A DNA stretch of 64,000 nucleotides from NCBI RefSeq assembly GCF_900187965.1, contig NZ_FZNL01000020.1:59982-123981 (forward strand). The letters are read 5' to 3'. The translations under genes were made by a program, and so were the position numbers. The notes beneath the pieces are model-generated. The model saw only the letters and a list, made by a program, of their open reading frames with translations. It was not told where the DNA came from and searched no databases. This document shows, one piece after another, positions 33,488 through 42,886 of the stretch (its first letter is position 1; every line of letters begins with the position of its first letter). This DNA comes from Flavobacterium sp. ov086. GTDB lineage: Bacteria; Bacteroidota; Bacteroidia; Flavobacteriales; Flavobacteriaceae.

Positions 33488-35260
33488 ATGGAAGCATATC
33501 AAAACAAAGTTCAACACTATACAGCACTTTTTCATAAAATCAATAAAAGATACAACAGCATAAGTATTCTACGTCTTTTAAGCATTTTTCTTTGTTTATT
33601 TTTAATGTTTTACTACATAAAAACGAATGAAACACTTTACGTAGTTTTTGCTTTTCTATCTTTTGTTGGTTTTATTTTTTTGATGAGAATTCATTCTAAA
33701 TTATCTTTTCAAAAAGAGCTTACTTCTGCGATTCTAAAAATTAATCAAAATGAAATGACGTATTTAAAAAGAGAAAAAATCCCTTTTGAAAACGGAATAG
33801 AATTCAATGATTTTCACCATCCATATGCTTATGATTTAGATATTTTTGGCGATCATTCTTTATTTCAGAATATAAACCGAACAGCCACTTTTATCGGAAA
33901 AAAAACATTGGCAAATCAATTATTGAGTTTGTTGCCTAATGATACAATTTTGGAAAATCAGGAAGCAATAAACGAATTAAAAACAAAAATCGACTGGCGT
34001 CAGGATTTCCTGGCTTTGGCAATTGTCAGTAATGACAGTAAAGGGTCGTATGATTCATTAATTCACTGGAATTCATTTAAAAATAACACTTTATCTAAAG
34101 CATTAGTTGCGGCTTCAATTATTCTTCCAACTTTATTTTTTGGTTTTTTAATTGCGTATTTTGTCACTTCAAAAACCATTCTGTTGTCGTATGTAACTTA
34201 TATCTTCATTGCCAATATGATCGTATTAGGGCAGTCGTTTAAGCGAATTCAGTCAGAGATTGCAAAGGCTGATAATATCGACAAAATCATCAAACAATAT
34301 AGTTTATTAGTTCAGAAAATTGAAACCGAAACATTTCAATCCAAGAAATTAATGAATTTGCAGCAACAGTTAATTTTTAGAAACGCAACCGCAAGTAAAC
34401 ATTTAAAAGATCTTTCGGAGTTGTTTTCGAGAATGGACACTATTAACAATTTTGTCACCGCAATAGTTTTTAATGGAATGTTCTTGTTTAATCTTCATGT
34501 TTTGAAAGCACTTTTAAAATGGAAAGACAATTATTCAGCCGAACTTGAAAAATGGCTTGCTATTATTGGTGAATTTGAAGCTCTGAATAGTTTAGCAAAT
34601 TTAGCGTACAACAATGCTGATTTTGTTTTTCCTGAAATCAATTCGGATTATAAAATTGGATTCTCAAATTTGGGGCATCCGTTACTTAATCCAGCGACAA
34701 GAGTAGGGAATGACACTCATTTTTATCCGGAATCATTCATGATTTTAACGGGTTCGAATATGTCAGGAAAAAGTACTTTTTTAAGAAGTTTAGGAATCAA
34801 TATGGTTTTAGGTGGAGTTGGTTCAGTAGTTTGTGCTTCAAAAGCTAATATTCATCCACTTCCTGTTTTGGTTTCAATGCGATTATCCGATTCTTTGGCG
34901 GATAGTGAATCCTATTTCTTTGCCGAAATTAAGCGTTTAAAGCAAATTATGAATGCTCTGGAAGATCAGCCTGCTTTTGTTCTATTAGACGAAATTTTAA
35001 GAGGAACAAACTCTGACGACAAACGAAACGGAACAATTGAAGTAGTCAAAAAAATCATTGCTAAAAAAGCTGTTGGAGCTATTGCAACGCACGATATAGA
35101 AGTTTGCCTAACTACAAATGAATATCCGGATGTCTTAACGAATCAATGCTTTGAAGTCGAAATTAAAGACAACGAACTTCATTTTGATTATAAACTTAGA
35201 ACCGGAATCTGCCAAAATAAAAGCGCAACCTTCCTAATGCAGAAAATGGGAGTTATTTAA
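33488..35260 (+). CDS. MutS-family ATPase with membrane helices
   Basis: A 590-residue MutS-related protein. Two or more hydrophobic helices lie at about 32-72 and again at about 205-255. The MutS core lever/clamp follows, then the ATPase domain (residues 400-590): Walker A TGSNMSGKSTFLRSLG, Walker B FVLLDEILRGTNSDD, and the ATHDIE motif. The mismatch-recognition domain of true MutS is lacking. This membrane-linked MutS-like group is common in Bacteroidota; its job is unknown and may not be mismatch repair. Confidence 0.88.
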   Translation: MEAYQNKVQHYTALFHKINKRYNSISILRLLSIFLCLFLMFYYIKTNETLYVVFAFLSFVGFIFLMRIHSKLSFQKELTSAILKINQNEMTYLKREKIPFENGIEFNDFHHPYAYDLDIFGDHSLFQNINRTATFIGKKTLANQLLSLLPNDTILENQEAINELKTKIDWRQDFLALAIVSNDSKGSYDSLIHWNSFKNNTLSKALVAASIILPTLFFGFLIAYFVTSKTILLSYVTYIFIANMIVLGQSFKRIQSEIAKADNIDKIIKQYSLLVQKIETETFQSKKLMNLQQQLIFRNATASKHLKDLSELFSRMDTINNFVTAIVFNGMFLFNLHVLKALLKWKDNYSAELEKWLAIIGEFEALNSLANLAYNNADFVFPEINSDYKIGFSNLGHPLLNPATRVGNDTHFYPESFMILTGSNMSGKSTFLRSLGINMVLGGVGSVVCASKANIHPLPVLVSMRLSDSLADSESYFFAEIKRLKQIMNALEDQPAFVLLDEILRGTNSDDKRNGTIEVVKKIIAKKAVGAIATHDIEVCLTTNEYPDVLTNQCFEVEIKDNELHFDYKLRTGICQNKSATFLMQKMGVI

Positions 35261-35261
35261 T

Positions 35262-35534
35262 TTTAGATTTTAGATTTTAGATTGAAGGGGTAAGAAGCAA
35301 GATGCAAGATATTAGAAGAAAGACTTGATAAAGAAAGATTTTAGAAGCAAGATATTACGTTTTTTTTTTATGGTTACTTGTTTAAATTTTATGATTATTT
35401 GCAATGATAAACTAAATACTACCACACTAAATCGAAAACAACGTTTGCTCTTAAACTTCGCTCAGAGCGACAATGTGGATCAAAATCTAATGTCTAAAAT
35501 CTTGCTTCTTGTCTCATCCAGTCTTGCTTCTTAA
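35262..35534. repeat. Imperfect repeats between converging genes
   Basis: The 275-base space holds attttagattttagattt-type tandem units at 35262-35283 and several copies of agaagcaagat (from 35293 and 35343) that return in inverted form near 35500-35533 (atcttgcttctt). The arms can fold into a long hairpin. A frame that spans it reads through the repeats and is not believed to be coding. It is one family of the dispersed repeats of this genome half. Confidence 0.6.
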
Positions 35535-35535
35535 A

Positions 35536-36165
35536 CTACTTCTGCATTTCCTTAATCGTATTCACAAAAGCCTCAACTGGCTGTGCTCCGGAAACGGCAT
35601 ATTTTCGATCAAAAACAAAAAATGGAACTCCTTGAACTCCTATTTGATTTGCTTCGTGTATGTCACCATGAACGTCGTTTAAATAAAGATTTTCATTTTC
35701 TACAACTTCTTGTATTTCTTTTGAATCTAAACCTGCCTGAACGCCTAATTCTATTAAAGTTTGGGCATCATTAAGATCTTTTCCATCCGTAAAATAAGCT
35801 TTGAAGAAAATCTCTTCCATTTCGTCACCTAATTTTTTGGACTTAGCCAAATGTATAATACGATGTGCTGTCAAAGAATTCGAGATAATTGCTTTGTCAA
35901 AATGATAATCCAAACCAACGCTTTTTGCGTGTTCTACGACACCTTTATGCATTTCTATTGACTGATCAATCGAAATCCCTTTTCGTTCAGCTAAGAATGT
36001 ATAAACGTCTTTACCTGATTGTGGCGTAATAGTTGGATCAAGTTGAAAACTTTTCCACTCAATTTCAAATTCTCCATTTGGAAACTCAGCTAAAGCGATT
36101 TCCAGTTGTCTTTTTCCGATATAACAAAACGGACACATGATGTCCGACCAAATTTCTATTTTCAT
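35536..36165 (-). CDS. DsbA-family oxidoreductase, FrnE-like
   Basis: A 209-residue cytoplasmic thioredoxin-fold protein with an inserted helical domain. The redox motif CPFCYIGKRQLE lies at residues 12-23 (CPFC), the cis-Pro loop is GVQGVPFFVFD near 178. There is no signal peptide. FrnE-type proteins are thiol-disulphide oxidoreductases or isomerases linked with oxidative stress and polyketide tailoring. The length is standard. Confidence 0.9.
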   Translation of the reverse strand: MKIEIWSDIMCPFCYIGKRQLEIALAEFPNGEFEIEWKSFQLDPTITPQSGKDVYTFLAERKGISIDQSIEMHKGVVEHAKSVGLDYHFDKAIISNSLTAHRIIHLAKSKKLGDEMEEIFFKAYFTDGKDLNDAQTLIELGVQAGLDSKEIQEVVENENLYLNDVHGDIHEANQIGVQGVPFFVFDRKYAVSGAQPVEAFVNTIKEMQK

Positions 36166-36390
36166 AGTACAAAGTTAAAGAAAATGTTTCAAATTTTTAT
36201 TTGTTTCAGGTTTCAGGTTTGTTTTAGCTTTTTTAAGAGTTTTGGCGTAGTGATTCTTTATTTAGTAAATAGAAGATTTACAGTGTGCTATTTTGTTAAC
36301 TTTGAAATTGTATAAGGAGCTAAATTTCTAAAAGAGTTTTATATTTATAGACGTATCAAGGCAATAGTTATCTAAACCGATTTAATTAAA

Positions 36391-36945
36391 ATGAGAATAC
36401 TTTTAAAATTATTGATTTTCTTTTTTCCAGCTTTTTTACAATCTCAGGAATTACCGATTGATAAATTATTGCTTACCAAAAATTATGTAGAAAGTAAGCA
36501 GACTAATAATGCTTTATACGGTAATGATTTTTCTCAGAAAAATTTAATTTCAAAAGTAAGCGATTCTATCATTGTGTACAATTCGTCAAAATCTACAGAT
36601 GCGAATGTAATAGATAAAGAAGTTGGGAGTTGTTTAATTTTAAATTTCGCTAAAAAAGATTATTTAGAAATAATTGCTCAGTTAAACTTTTTAAACAAAC
36701 AAGGATATCATGTTTTTAAGGATGATAATCAAAGTGATTATAAAAAATATTTAGAGTTTATAAGTAGAGGATTAATCATTAGTACGGTACCTGGCAAAAA
36801 TCAGATAATTTTAATCTACGTGAATACCTGTGTCTTTTTAGATAATAAAAACAAACTGATTAAAAATATTAAGAATATAGATTTGCTCTCTGATTCTTAT
36901 GTTTTTAATTGTGGAGGAAAGCAAATATTTCAAAAAGTGAAATAG
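36391..36945 (+). CDS. Secreted protein of unknown function (184 aa)
   Basis: A 184-residue protein with a signal peptide (MRILLKLLIFFFPAFLQSQ). The mature part is mixed alpha/beta and not recognised; a CLILNFAKKDYLEIIAQLNF stretch near 90 and a Cys near each end stand out. Its codon use is like its AT-rich neighbours. Preceded and followed by repeat-bearing gaps; no operon. Confidence 0.65.
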   Translation: MRILLKLLIFFFPAFLQSQELPIDKLLLTKNYVESKQTNNALYGNDFSQKNLISKVSDSIIVYNSSKSTDANVIDKEVGSCLILNFAKKDYLEIIAQLNFLNKQGYHVFKDDNQSDYKKYLEFISRGLIISTVPGKNQIILIYVNTCVFLDNKNKLIKNIKNIDLLSDSYVFNCGGKQIFQKVK

Positions 36946-36961
36946 AAAAAATTATAGAAGG

Positions 36962-37258
36962 TTATTGCTTGAAATCAAAAGGATAACTTTTTTTCTGAAT
37001 AATCTTTTCTATAAAGAGTTCCGCTTCTTTGTTTTCTTCGAATATAAAATCATATAAAGAAAAATCAATAGCAGGCTTTTTGTCTACAGTAGCAAACCGA
37101 ATATCCTCATCAGAAATTTCGATAGTAAGTTTGTAGGTCTTATCAGGAAAACAATCAATTTCTACAAGCCATAATTCAGGTTTGAACTTATAGATATATA
37201 ATTGATCATCGCTAAAGTTCTCATTTATAAATTTTAGAAAAATATCTTTATCAATCAT
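36962..37258 (-). CDS. Small acidic protein of unknown function (98 aa)
   Basis: A 98-residue soluble protein, ATG-started. It is rich in Asp, Glu, Phe and Lys (MIDKDIFLKFINENFSDDQ; LTIEISDEDIRFATVDKK) and looks like a small alpha/beta domain similar to Imm-type or DUF proteins common in Bacteroidota, but no family can be named. It converges on the secreted-protein gene at 36391, 16 bases away. Confidence 0.6.
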   Translation of the reverse strand: MIDKDIFLKFINENFSDDQLYIYKFKPELWLVEIDCFPDKTYKLTIEISDEDIRFATVDKKPAIDFSLYDFIFEENKEAELFIEKIIQKKSYPFDFKQ

Positions 37259-37320
37259 CTTGATTTATTTAAGAATAAAGTATTGATTTGCTTATCGTAA
37301 ATTAAAGTAAAAAAAAGTCT

Positions 37321-37500
37321 AACTCAAAGCACGCAAAGAATTTTCTATCATACAAAGCTTTTTTAAAACACAAAGTCCACAAAGCTTAATAATACAAAGC
37401 TTTGTGAACTTTGCGAAAAACCTCTGCGAACTTTGCGGTTAAATCTACACAAACCATAATCTCATTTCAACTTGAAACTTGAAACCTGAAACCTGAAACA
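37321..37500. repeat. Dispersed repeats: AAGTTTCGC and GAAACCTGAAAC types
   Basis: In the 400-base gap between dnaN and its neighbour lie degenerate units of the type ctttgcgaactttgcggtt and their inverse (37321-37442), then tandem cttgaaac/ctgaaac units at 37471-37500. Both types return at 41313-41456, and further relatives lie at 36203-36220, 48650-48707 and 63818-63941. No gene is seen. Confidence 0.65.
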
Positions 37501-37521
37501 AAAAAATCACCTTAAAATAAA

Positions 37522-37552
37522 AAACCGCAACTCTTTATCGGAGTTGCGGTTT
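37522..37552 (-). terminator. Terminator downstream of dnaN
   Basis: 12-bp stem (aaaccgcaactc / gagttgcggttt) with a 7-base loop, 107 bases past the dnaN stop codon; the A-run to its left gives the U-tail on the minus strand. Confidence 0.75.
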
Positions 37553-37658
37553 CTAGGTATAAAAAATGGTTGGTTAATAGCGATATTTTTTTTTTTACAA
37601 TGATATGTCTTTAATTTGAAACTAAAAAAAATCCCTGTAACAAAAATAACTTTTGATG

Positions 37659-38777
37659 TTAACTATTTAACATTACAGGCATTACCAACATTGTTACTGT
37701 TTCTCCTTCTTCTAAACCATCTACTGGCGTAAGAATCCCTGCTCTGTTAGGCAGTGACATCTCTAACATAATCATATCTGATTGTAAGTTGGTCAACATT
37801 TCAGTTAAAAAACGTGAGTTGAAACCAATTTGAAGATCATCTCCTTGATAATCACAAGTCAATCTTTCTTCGGCTTTGTTTGAGTAGTCAATATCTTCTG
37901 CAGAAACATTTAATTCTGCTCCGGCGATTTTTAGACGAATTTGGTGTGTGGTTTTGTTAGAGAAAATCGCAACACGTTTAACTGAACTTAAAAATAAAGA
38001 ACGGTCAATCATTAATTTGTTTGGATTCTCTTTTGGAATTACCGCTTCATAATTTGGGTATTTTCCATCAATTAAACGACACATTAAAATATAATTATCG
38101 AATGAGAAAGTCGCATTCGAATCGTTGTATTCAATTTTTACTTCAGCATCAGAAGATCCTAAGATACTTTTTAAAATATTCAAAGGTTTTTTAGGCATAA
38201 TAAAATCTGCAACCTGAGACGCTTTTACATCTGTACGGGCATATTTTACTAATTTATGAGCATCTGTTGCCACAAAAGTTAATCCTTCTGGTGAGAACTG
38301 GAAGAAAACTCCTGACATTACCGGACGTAAGTCGTCGTTTCCGGCAGCGAAAATAGTTTTGCTTACAGCAGTTGCCAAAACATCTGCAGGAACAAGTGTT
38401 ACTGACGGATCCTCAAGGCTAACCGCTTTTGGGAATTCTTCTCCCGCAGCGTATGCTAATGCATATTTTCCTGAGTTTGAACTAATTTCAACTGTATTGT
38501 TATCTTCAACTGTAAAAGTTAAAGGCTGTTCTGGAAACGTTTTCAAAATTTCAAGCAAAAGTTTAGCTGGTACAGCAACGCTTCCTTTACTTTTAGAATC
38601 GATTGATAATGTAGCCGACATAGTAGTTTCAAGATCTGAAGCCGAAACTGTCAACGCATCATTGTCTAATTCAAATAAAAAGTTATCTAAAATAGGCAAC
38701 GTATTATTACTGTTGATTACACTACCTAAAACTTGTAATTGTTTTAATAAGTACGAACTCGATACTATAAATTTCAT
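37659..38777 (-). CDS. dnaN: DNA polymerase III beta clamp
   Basis: A 372-residue sliding clamp, of full length, with three similar domains. Seen are KFIVSSSYLLKQLQVLGSVI at the start, the domain 1 NTLPILDNFLFE, a domain 2 AAGNDDLRPVMSGVFF, the FVATDAHKLVKY stretch, and the C-terminal VMPVMLNS peptide-binding end. It tethers the replicative polymerase to DNA. In this lineage dnaN is not next to dnaA, and here it stands beside gldG. Clearly core genome. Confidence 0.97.
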   Translation of the reverse strand: MKFIVSSSYLLKQLQVLGSVINSNNTLPILDNFLFELDNDALTVSASDLETTMSATLSIDSKSKGSVAVPAKLLLEILKTFPEQPLTFTVEDNNTVEISSNSGKYALAYAAGEEFPKAVSLEDPSVTLVPADVLATAVSKTIFAAGNDDLRPVMSGVFFQFSPEGLTFVATDAHKLVKYARTDVKASQVADFIMPKKPLNILKSILGSSDAEVKIEYNDSNATFSFDNYILMCRLIDGKYPNYEAVIPKENPNKLMIDRSLFLSSVKRVAIFSNKTTHQIRLKIAGAELNVSAEDIDYSNKAEERLTCDYQGDDLQIGFNSRFLTEMLTNLQSDMIMLEMSLPNRAGILTPVDGLEEGETVTMLVMPVMLNS

Positions 38778-38837
38778 CTCTTTTGTTTTATTTTTTTGTA
38801 CTTTTCCTTAGTATTTCTTCAACTAAGATAGGTTTTA

Positions 38838-38869
38838 CAAATATATCGTAAACAATCTTAGTTTCGCAA
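38838..38869 (-). promoter_or_regulatory. Possible dnaN promoter
   Basis: On the minus strand TATATTTG (complement at 38838-38845) fits the -7 box, and a TTG (38867-38869) could be the -33 box, although the 21-base spacer is long. The dnaN start codon is 61 bases downstream. Confidence 0.4.
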
Positions 38870-38884
38870 TTTTTTTATTAACAT

Positions 38885-40570
38885 CTATTTGCTGTATTTT
38901 CTTTTTCGCAGGTAAGTAAATGCTATTCCAAAAACCAATAAAATTAGAATTGGAAGTCCGATAGTTATGAATTGCGTCATGGTATAATTTTCGTAAACTT
39001 TCTCTTTGTCCAATAATGGTAAGCTTACATCTTTACTTCTAATGTTAATAAGTCCCGTGTCATCCAACAAATAATTAATACAATTCATCATGAAATCTTT
39101 GTTGTCGTATAGATTTCCGGTACGTTGATCGTAACCTAATTCTACCGGCATCATATTTTTGTCTAATTGATTTCTGGCTAAATCACCATCGGCAATCACA
39201 ATCATTTTATTTGGTTTTCCTTTTGCCAAAAATGAATTTTCTTTAAAAGGTAAAACGCGATTTTCAAAAGCCGAATGGAAAGAACCTTCTAATAAAACAG
39301 AAAGTGGAATGTTACCTTTGTTTAAATAATCTTGCGGAGAAGATTTCTCGGTTACAATATTCAAATTGATTTCTGCCGGAGTTCCAATTACTTTAGAATA
39401 TTGAGACGATTGCAATAACACGGTTTTCTTGATTCCGTTTTTCAAAGTATCAATTGGGCTGGCAAAATCAAATTTAATTTGACCTAAATTTTTCACTATC
39501 GGATTATTGCTTGTTGGTATAACAACAGGGGCAAATTTCCAGATGAAATCCTGGTATTGAGTAGCGCTTCCTTGTTCTCCGGTAGCTAATTTTATTGGAC
39601 TTCCTTGTTCGTCTTTTACCAAATCAGGATTAATTCTGAAACCGTATTTAAAGAACATATCGTTCAAATTCAAATCTCTCGGATAAGCTAGAGTTGCACC
39701 AGATTGATTGTACAAACTGTCCATATCAGCCGCGACCTGATCGATTAACCATAATGTTTTTCCTCCATTCATGATAAACTGATCTAAAACCTGTTTTTCT
39801 TCATCAGAGAAAGTTTGAGTTGGTTTTGAAATAATTGCCAAGTCATATTTTTTTAAAGCGTCTAAAGTTCCTGTTGGATTTTGAGCTACAGAATCTAATG
39901 TAAAAGGTCCGATGTAATAGCTTTCGCGAATTTGTTGCAGCATTTTGGCAATGTGAACTTCGTTTAATTCTCCATTTCCTTTTATAATCGCAACTTTCTT
40001 TTGTCTGTCTTTAGAGATTTTATTAATGGCGTCAGCAATCGAATATTCTAAATGCTGAATCGATCCAATTACTTTTTGTGTGGTAGAAGCGCCCATTATG
40101 TTTTTCAACAAAGGAATATTAACTTCCTTATTGTTATAAACCGCAACTGCCCAAGGAAATACCATTGCCTGAGATTGTTTTCCTTTGTCATCAACCGTTA
40201 TGTTTATTGGCGTAAGACCTTTTTGGTACAAAGATTTTACAACATCCATGTTATCGTCCCCGTTTTCTAATGGATTCACAAATTCGAAAACAATATTGCT
40301 GTTATAAGCCTGAAATTCTTCCAGTAATTGTTTGGTTTCTTGTTGCAAACGTTTGAAATCTGCGGGCAAATCACCTTGCATGTAAATCTTAATCGATAAC
40401 GGATTTTTAACCTGTTTTACAATTTGTAAAGAGGTTTCAGATAACGTATATCGTTTGTCTTTGGTTAAATCAAATCGGTGGAAAAATAAACTTCCCAATA
40501 CATTTAAAACGATTAAAACAAAAACCGTAATACCTAACGTTTTGATATTTTGTTGAGTAGATGCTTTCAT
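38885..40570 (-). CDS. gldG: Gliding-motility ABC transporter subunit GldG
   Basis: A 561-residue protein with an N-terminal membrane helix (TLGITVFVLIVLNVLGSLFF), a long periplasmic ABC-type (IFT-like) domain (KDKRYTLSETSLQIVKQVK is typical), and a C-terminal helix (MTQFITIGLPILILLVFGIA). With GldA and GldF it forms an ABC transporter once reported to be needed for gliding, and now thought to have a supporting role. It overlaps the gldF stop codon by a base. gldA is not within the window. Confidence 0.95.
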   Translation of the reverse strand: MKASTQQNIKTLGITVFVLIVLNVLGSLFFHRFDLTKDKRYTLSETSLQIVKQVKNPLSIKIYMQGDLPADFKRLQQETKQLLEEFQAYNSNIVFEFVNPLENGDDNMDVVKSLYQKGLTPINITVDDKGKQSQAMVFPWAVAVYNNKEVNIPLLKNIMGASTTQKVIGSIQHLEYSIADAINKISKDRQKKVAIIKGNGELNEVHIAKMLQQIRESYYIGPFTLDSVAQNPTGTLDALKKYDLAIISKPTQTFSDEEKQVLDQFIMNGGKTLWLIDQVAADMDSLYNQSGATLAYPRDLNLNDMFFKYGFRINPDLVKDEQGSPIKLATGEQGSATQYQDFIWKFAPVVIPTSNNPIVKNLGQIKFDFASPIDTLKNGIKKTVLLQSSQYSKVIGTPAEINLNIVTEKSSPQDYLNKGNIPLSVLLEGSFHSAFENRVLPFKENSFLAKGKPNKMIVIADGDLARNQLDKNMMPVELGYDQRTGNLYDNKDFMMNCINYLLDDTGLINIRSKDVSLPLLDKEKVYENYTMTQFITIGLPILILLVFGIAFTYLRKRKYSK

Positions 40571-41292
40571 TATGCTTTAAAAGATTTTAATTGATAAACA
40601 GTAAAAGACAGAAATAATACAGTGATGCTCAAAAAATAAATAACATCGCGTGTATCAATAACGCCTCGACTCATACTTTTAAAGTGATCCTGCATACCAA
40701 ATGCCGAAACAATTGAAGATCCCGGAATCAATGAAGCTAATCCTTCAAATCCAAAATAAAAGATAAAACATAGAAAAACGGCAATTATAAAAGCTACGAT
40801 TTGATTCTCGGATAGAGTAGAAGTGAAAATCCCGATTGCAGAATAAGCAGCAATCAGAAATAATAATCCAAAATAGGAACCAATGGTGCTTCCCATATCG
40901 ATGTTTCCTTCAGGAGAACCTAAACCTGAAATCACTTTTACATATATAAATGTTGGAATAATTGCCAAAACAATCAATAGGAGGGAACCTAAAAATTTTC
41001 CGTTTACGATTTCCCAAATAGACAATGGTTTTGTTAGAAGCAATTCTAATGTTCCTTGTTTTTTTTCGTCAGAGAAACTTCTCATTGTAACCGCCGGAAT
41101 CAGGAAAATAAGAATCCACGGAGCCAAAGTAAAAAACGGAGTCAAATCGGCATAACTGCTATTTAATATATTGTAATCTCCTTCGAATACCCATAAAAAT
41201 AGTCCGTTGCTAATTAAGAAAATAGCAATGACCAAATAGCCAATAGGAGAGCCAAAAAAGGATTTTATTTCTCGTAAAATGATTGATTTCAT
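40570..41292 (-). CDS. gldF: Gliding-motility ABC transporter permease GldF
   Basis: A 240-residue ABC-2 permease with six predicted membrane helices (for example YLVIAIFLISNGLFLWVF and IVAFIIAVFLCFIFYFGF). The conserved segment MRSFSDEKKQGTLELLLTKP is the ABC-2 signature, and the helical part ends VYQLKSFK. It is the first gene of gldFG. A repeat-bearing gap lies upstream. Confidence 0.95.
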   Translation of the reverse strand: MKSIILREIKSFFGSPIGYLVIAIFLISNGLFLWVFEGDYNILNSSYADLTPFFTLAPWILIFLIPAVTMRSFSDEKKQGTLELLLTKPLSIWEIVNGKFLGSLLLIVLAIIPTFIYVKVISGLGSPEGNIDMGSTIGSYFGLLFLIAAYSAIGIFTSTLSENQIVAFIIAVFLCFIFYFGFEGLASLIPGSSIVSAFGMQDHFKSMSRGVIDTRDVIYFLSITVLFLSFTVYQLKSFKA

Positions 41293-41312
41293 TTATTTTT
41301 TGTTTATTTTTT

Positions 41313-41456
41313 GTTTCAGATTTCAAGTTTCAGGTTGCTCTGCTTTGCGAACTTTGTGTTTTTTAAAACCTTGTAATATAATCTTTGTGCCCTTTGCGGT
41401 TAAGTCATTCCAAATTTTCAGATCCAGTATATAACTTGAAACCTGAAACCTGAAAC
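41313..41456. repeat. Dispersed repeats upstream of gldF
   Basis: Tandem tttcaggttt/tttcaagttt units at 41313-41335, the ctttgcgaacttt family at 41341-41406, and cttgaaacctgaaac units at 41434-41456, so two inverted outer units frame a central unit. The same set is seen in the dnaN gap. It occupies nearly all of the space between gldF and its neighbour. Confidence 0.65.
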
Positions 41457-41752
41457 TAATTTAAACTAACCAATTTGTCCACGCTCCAAGCTTCCGGTTT
41501 TGCATTGAATAGTTTTTTTGTAAAACTCCAAACTGAATCAAAAAGCTCAGATTGTCTATAGTTTTCTAAATCTTCTTCAGTTTCCCAATAACTGTAGGTG
41601 AAAAATATGCATTTATCATTTTTATCCTGATACAATTCTAAAAAACGATTTCCGGGTGCATTTCGTATTTTGTGTTTAATGCTTTCGAAATTCTCCAGAA
41701 AATCCGGAATTTTTTCTTCGTGAAAACTCATCTTTACTATTCTAACAAACAT
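41456..41752 (-). CDS. Antibiotic-biosynthesis-monooxygenase-domain protein
   Basis: A 98-residue ferredoxin-like dimeric alpha+beta (ABM) protein starting MFVRIVKMSFHEEKIPDF, with the family segments FLELYQDKNDKCIFFTYSYW and SELFDSVWSFTKKLF. The start was set at the ATG at 41752, since the longer frame needs a TTG. Such small enzymes act as quinol monooxygenases or haem-degrading enzymes, or as unknown binding proteins; which one cannot be told. Confidence 0.82.
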   Translation of the reverse strand: MFVRIVKMSFHEEKIPDFLENFESIKHKIRNAPGNRFLELYQDKNDKCIFFTYSYWETEEDLENYRQSELFDSVWSFTKKLFNAKPEAWSVDKLVSLN

Positions 41753-41805
41753 GTTATTTTTTTGATTCAAATTGGGTGCAAATGTATTTTATTTTGATGG
41801 AATAT

Positions 41806-42636
41806 TTAACTCAAAAATTTTATAGTAATTACATCTCGATAATTCAATCCTAAAAGGCTATTTGCAGAACCAACTTTTGAAGGATTACTCCTAAAAATGG
41901 CAATTTCAAGGAAACCGGCTTCGTTAAAAATAGCCAGTTTTTCGCCTTCATAGGTTTTAATCGGGTATTTGTCTGAAGTTGCAATTGAGGAATAATTTGG
42001 CAGAATTGTTTTGATGCTTTTTGGTTTCATAACAATTTCATACGGACGACCTTTTGCTATTTCTGTAAACTGCTTTTTAGAGATATTAGTTACTACGTTT
42101 CCAAAATGATCAATGTAAATCACATAACCTTTTATTGAGGTTCCGTCGTTTGAAATCACAGGTTGTAGTTCTGTAATTTGTTTGATCTCTGTAATTTCTT
42201 TTCCAATAACGTTCAGCAAACCGCCTTTAGAAATATGGCTGGCTACTTTTATAAAAATATCCAAATCACTGAATTCGCTCGGAAAACGATCGTGTATATT
42301 AATAGAAACAATTTTTTGCGGAACAATTTTCTGCGTAAGCATGCTTAGAATCCCATTATCGGCACAAATAAAGTAATGATCATTCCATTGCATTGCAATA
42401 TGTTGATTCTCTTTATTGCGTTCGATATCGACACCTATTAAGTGAACAGTTCCTTTTGGGAAACTCAAATATGAGGCTCCAATAATGTAACTCGCTTCGG
42501 CTGTGTTAAATGGGTCAATGTCATGCGAAATGTCAACAATGGTAACTTCTGGATACTCTGATAATATTTTACCCTTTAGTGAACCAACAAAGTGGTCTTT
42601 TAAGCCGTAATCGGTAGTAAGGGTAATTATTGACAT
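41806..42636 (-). CDS. SAM hydrolase/hydroxide adenosyltransferase (DUF62)
   Basis: A 276-residue protein of the S-adenosyl-L-methionine hydroxide adenosyltransferase family, which hydrolyses SAM to adenosine and methionine. Seen are IITLTTDYGLKDHFVGSLKG at the start, DISHDIDPFNTAEASYIIG, the HLIGVD loop, FICADNGILS and GYVIYIDHFGNVVTNI. The DHxxG and DxxHxI active-site segments are kept. Full length, in a minus-strand run with the ABM gene 53 bases downstream. Confidence 0.92.
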   Translation of the reverse strand: MSIITLTTDYGLKDHFVGSLKGKILSEYPEVTIVDISHDIDPFNTAEASYIIGASYLSFPKGTVHLIGVDIERNKENQHIAMQWNDHYFICADNGILSMLTQKIVPQKIVSINIHDRFPSEFSDLDIFIKVASHISKGGLLNVIGKEITEIKQITELQPVISNDGTSIKGYVIYIDHFGNVVTNISKKQFTEIAKGRPYEIVMKPKSIKTILPNYSSIATSDKYPIKTYEGEKLAIFNEAGFLEIAIFRSNPSKVGSANSLLGLNYRDVITIKFLS

Positions 42637-42757
42637 AATTTTGTTTATAACTATTGGTAGTATTTAAATCTAATTTTCATTAAATTTGAGAAATGCAAAG
42701 CTAATAATAGTAATTGCAAAAATGAAAGAAAGAAAAGACAATTTATTAAAATGTCTC

Positions 42758-42822
42758 TCCCGATAGCTATCGGGATTAGTATCAGCCACAGTAATTGAAA
42801 ACTGCGACTAAAACTATAAACT
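42758..42822. repeat. CCCGATAGCTATCGGG palindrome and flanking repeat
   Basis: A perfect 18-base palindrome (tcccgatagctatcggga, 42758-42775) followed by a degenerate copy of the gaaaactgcgactaaaac repeat that recurs near 48680-48709. It lies in the gap between the DUF62 gene and phoH. The CCCGATAGC/TATCGGG type is frequent in flavobacterial intergenic DNA as I know it. Confidence 0.6.
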
Positions 42823-42886
42823 AAAAAAGACCCGACAACCACTAATTTATAAAAACTGATTTATTTTTAATTTAAAACTATCTCAT

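Noticed and set aside
35325..35534. 69-codon plus-strand frame after the MutS-like gene
   Set aside because: Built largely from the AGAAGCAAGAT-type repeats and their inverse; not protein-like.
36203..41456. CRISPR array from the GAAACCTGAAAC tandems
   Set aside because: Units are only about 7-10 bases, tandem and degenerate, without spacers of equal length and without cas genes.
42651..42842. 63-codon minus-strand frame before the DUF62 gene
   Set aside because: It runs through the TCCCGATAGC palindrome and repeat units; composition is not convincing.
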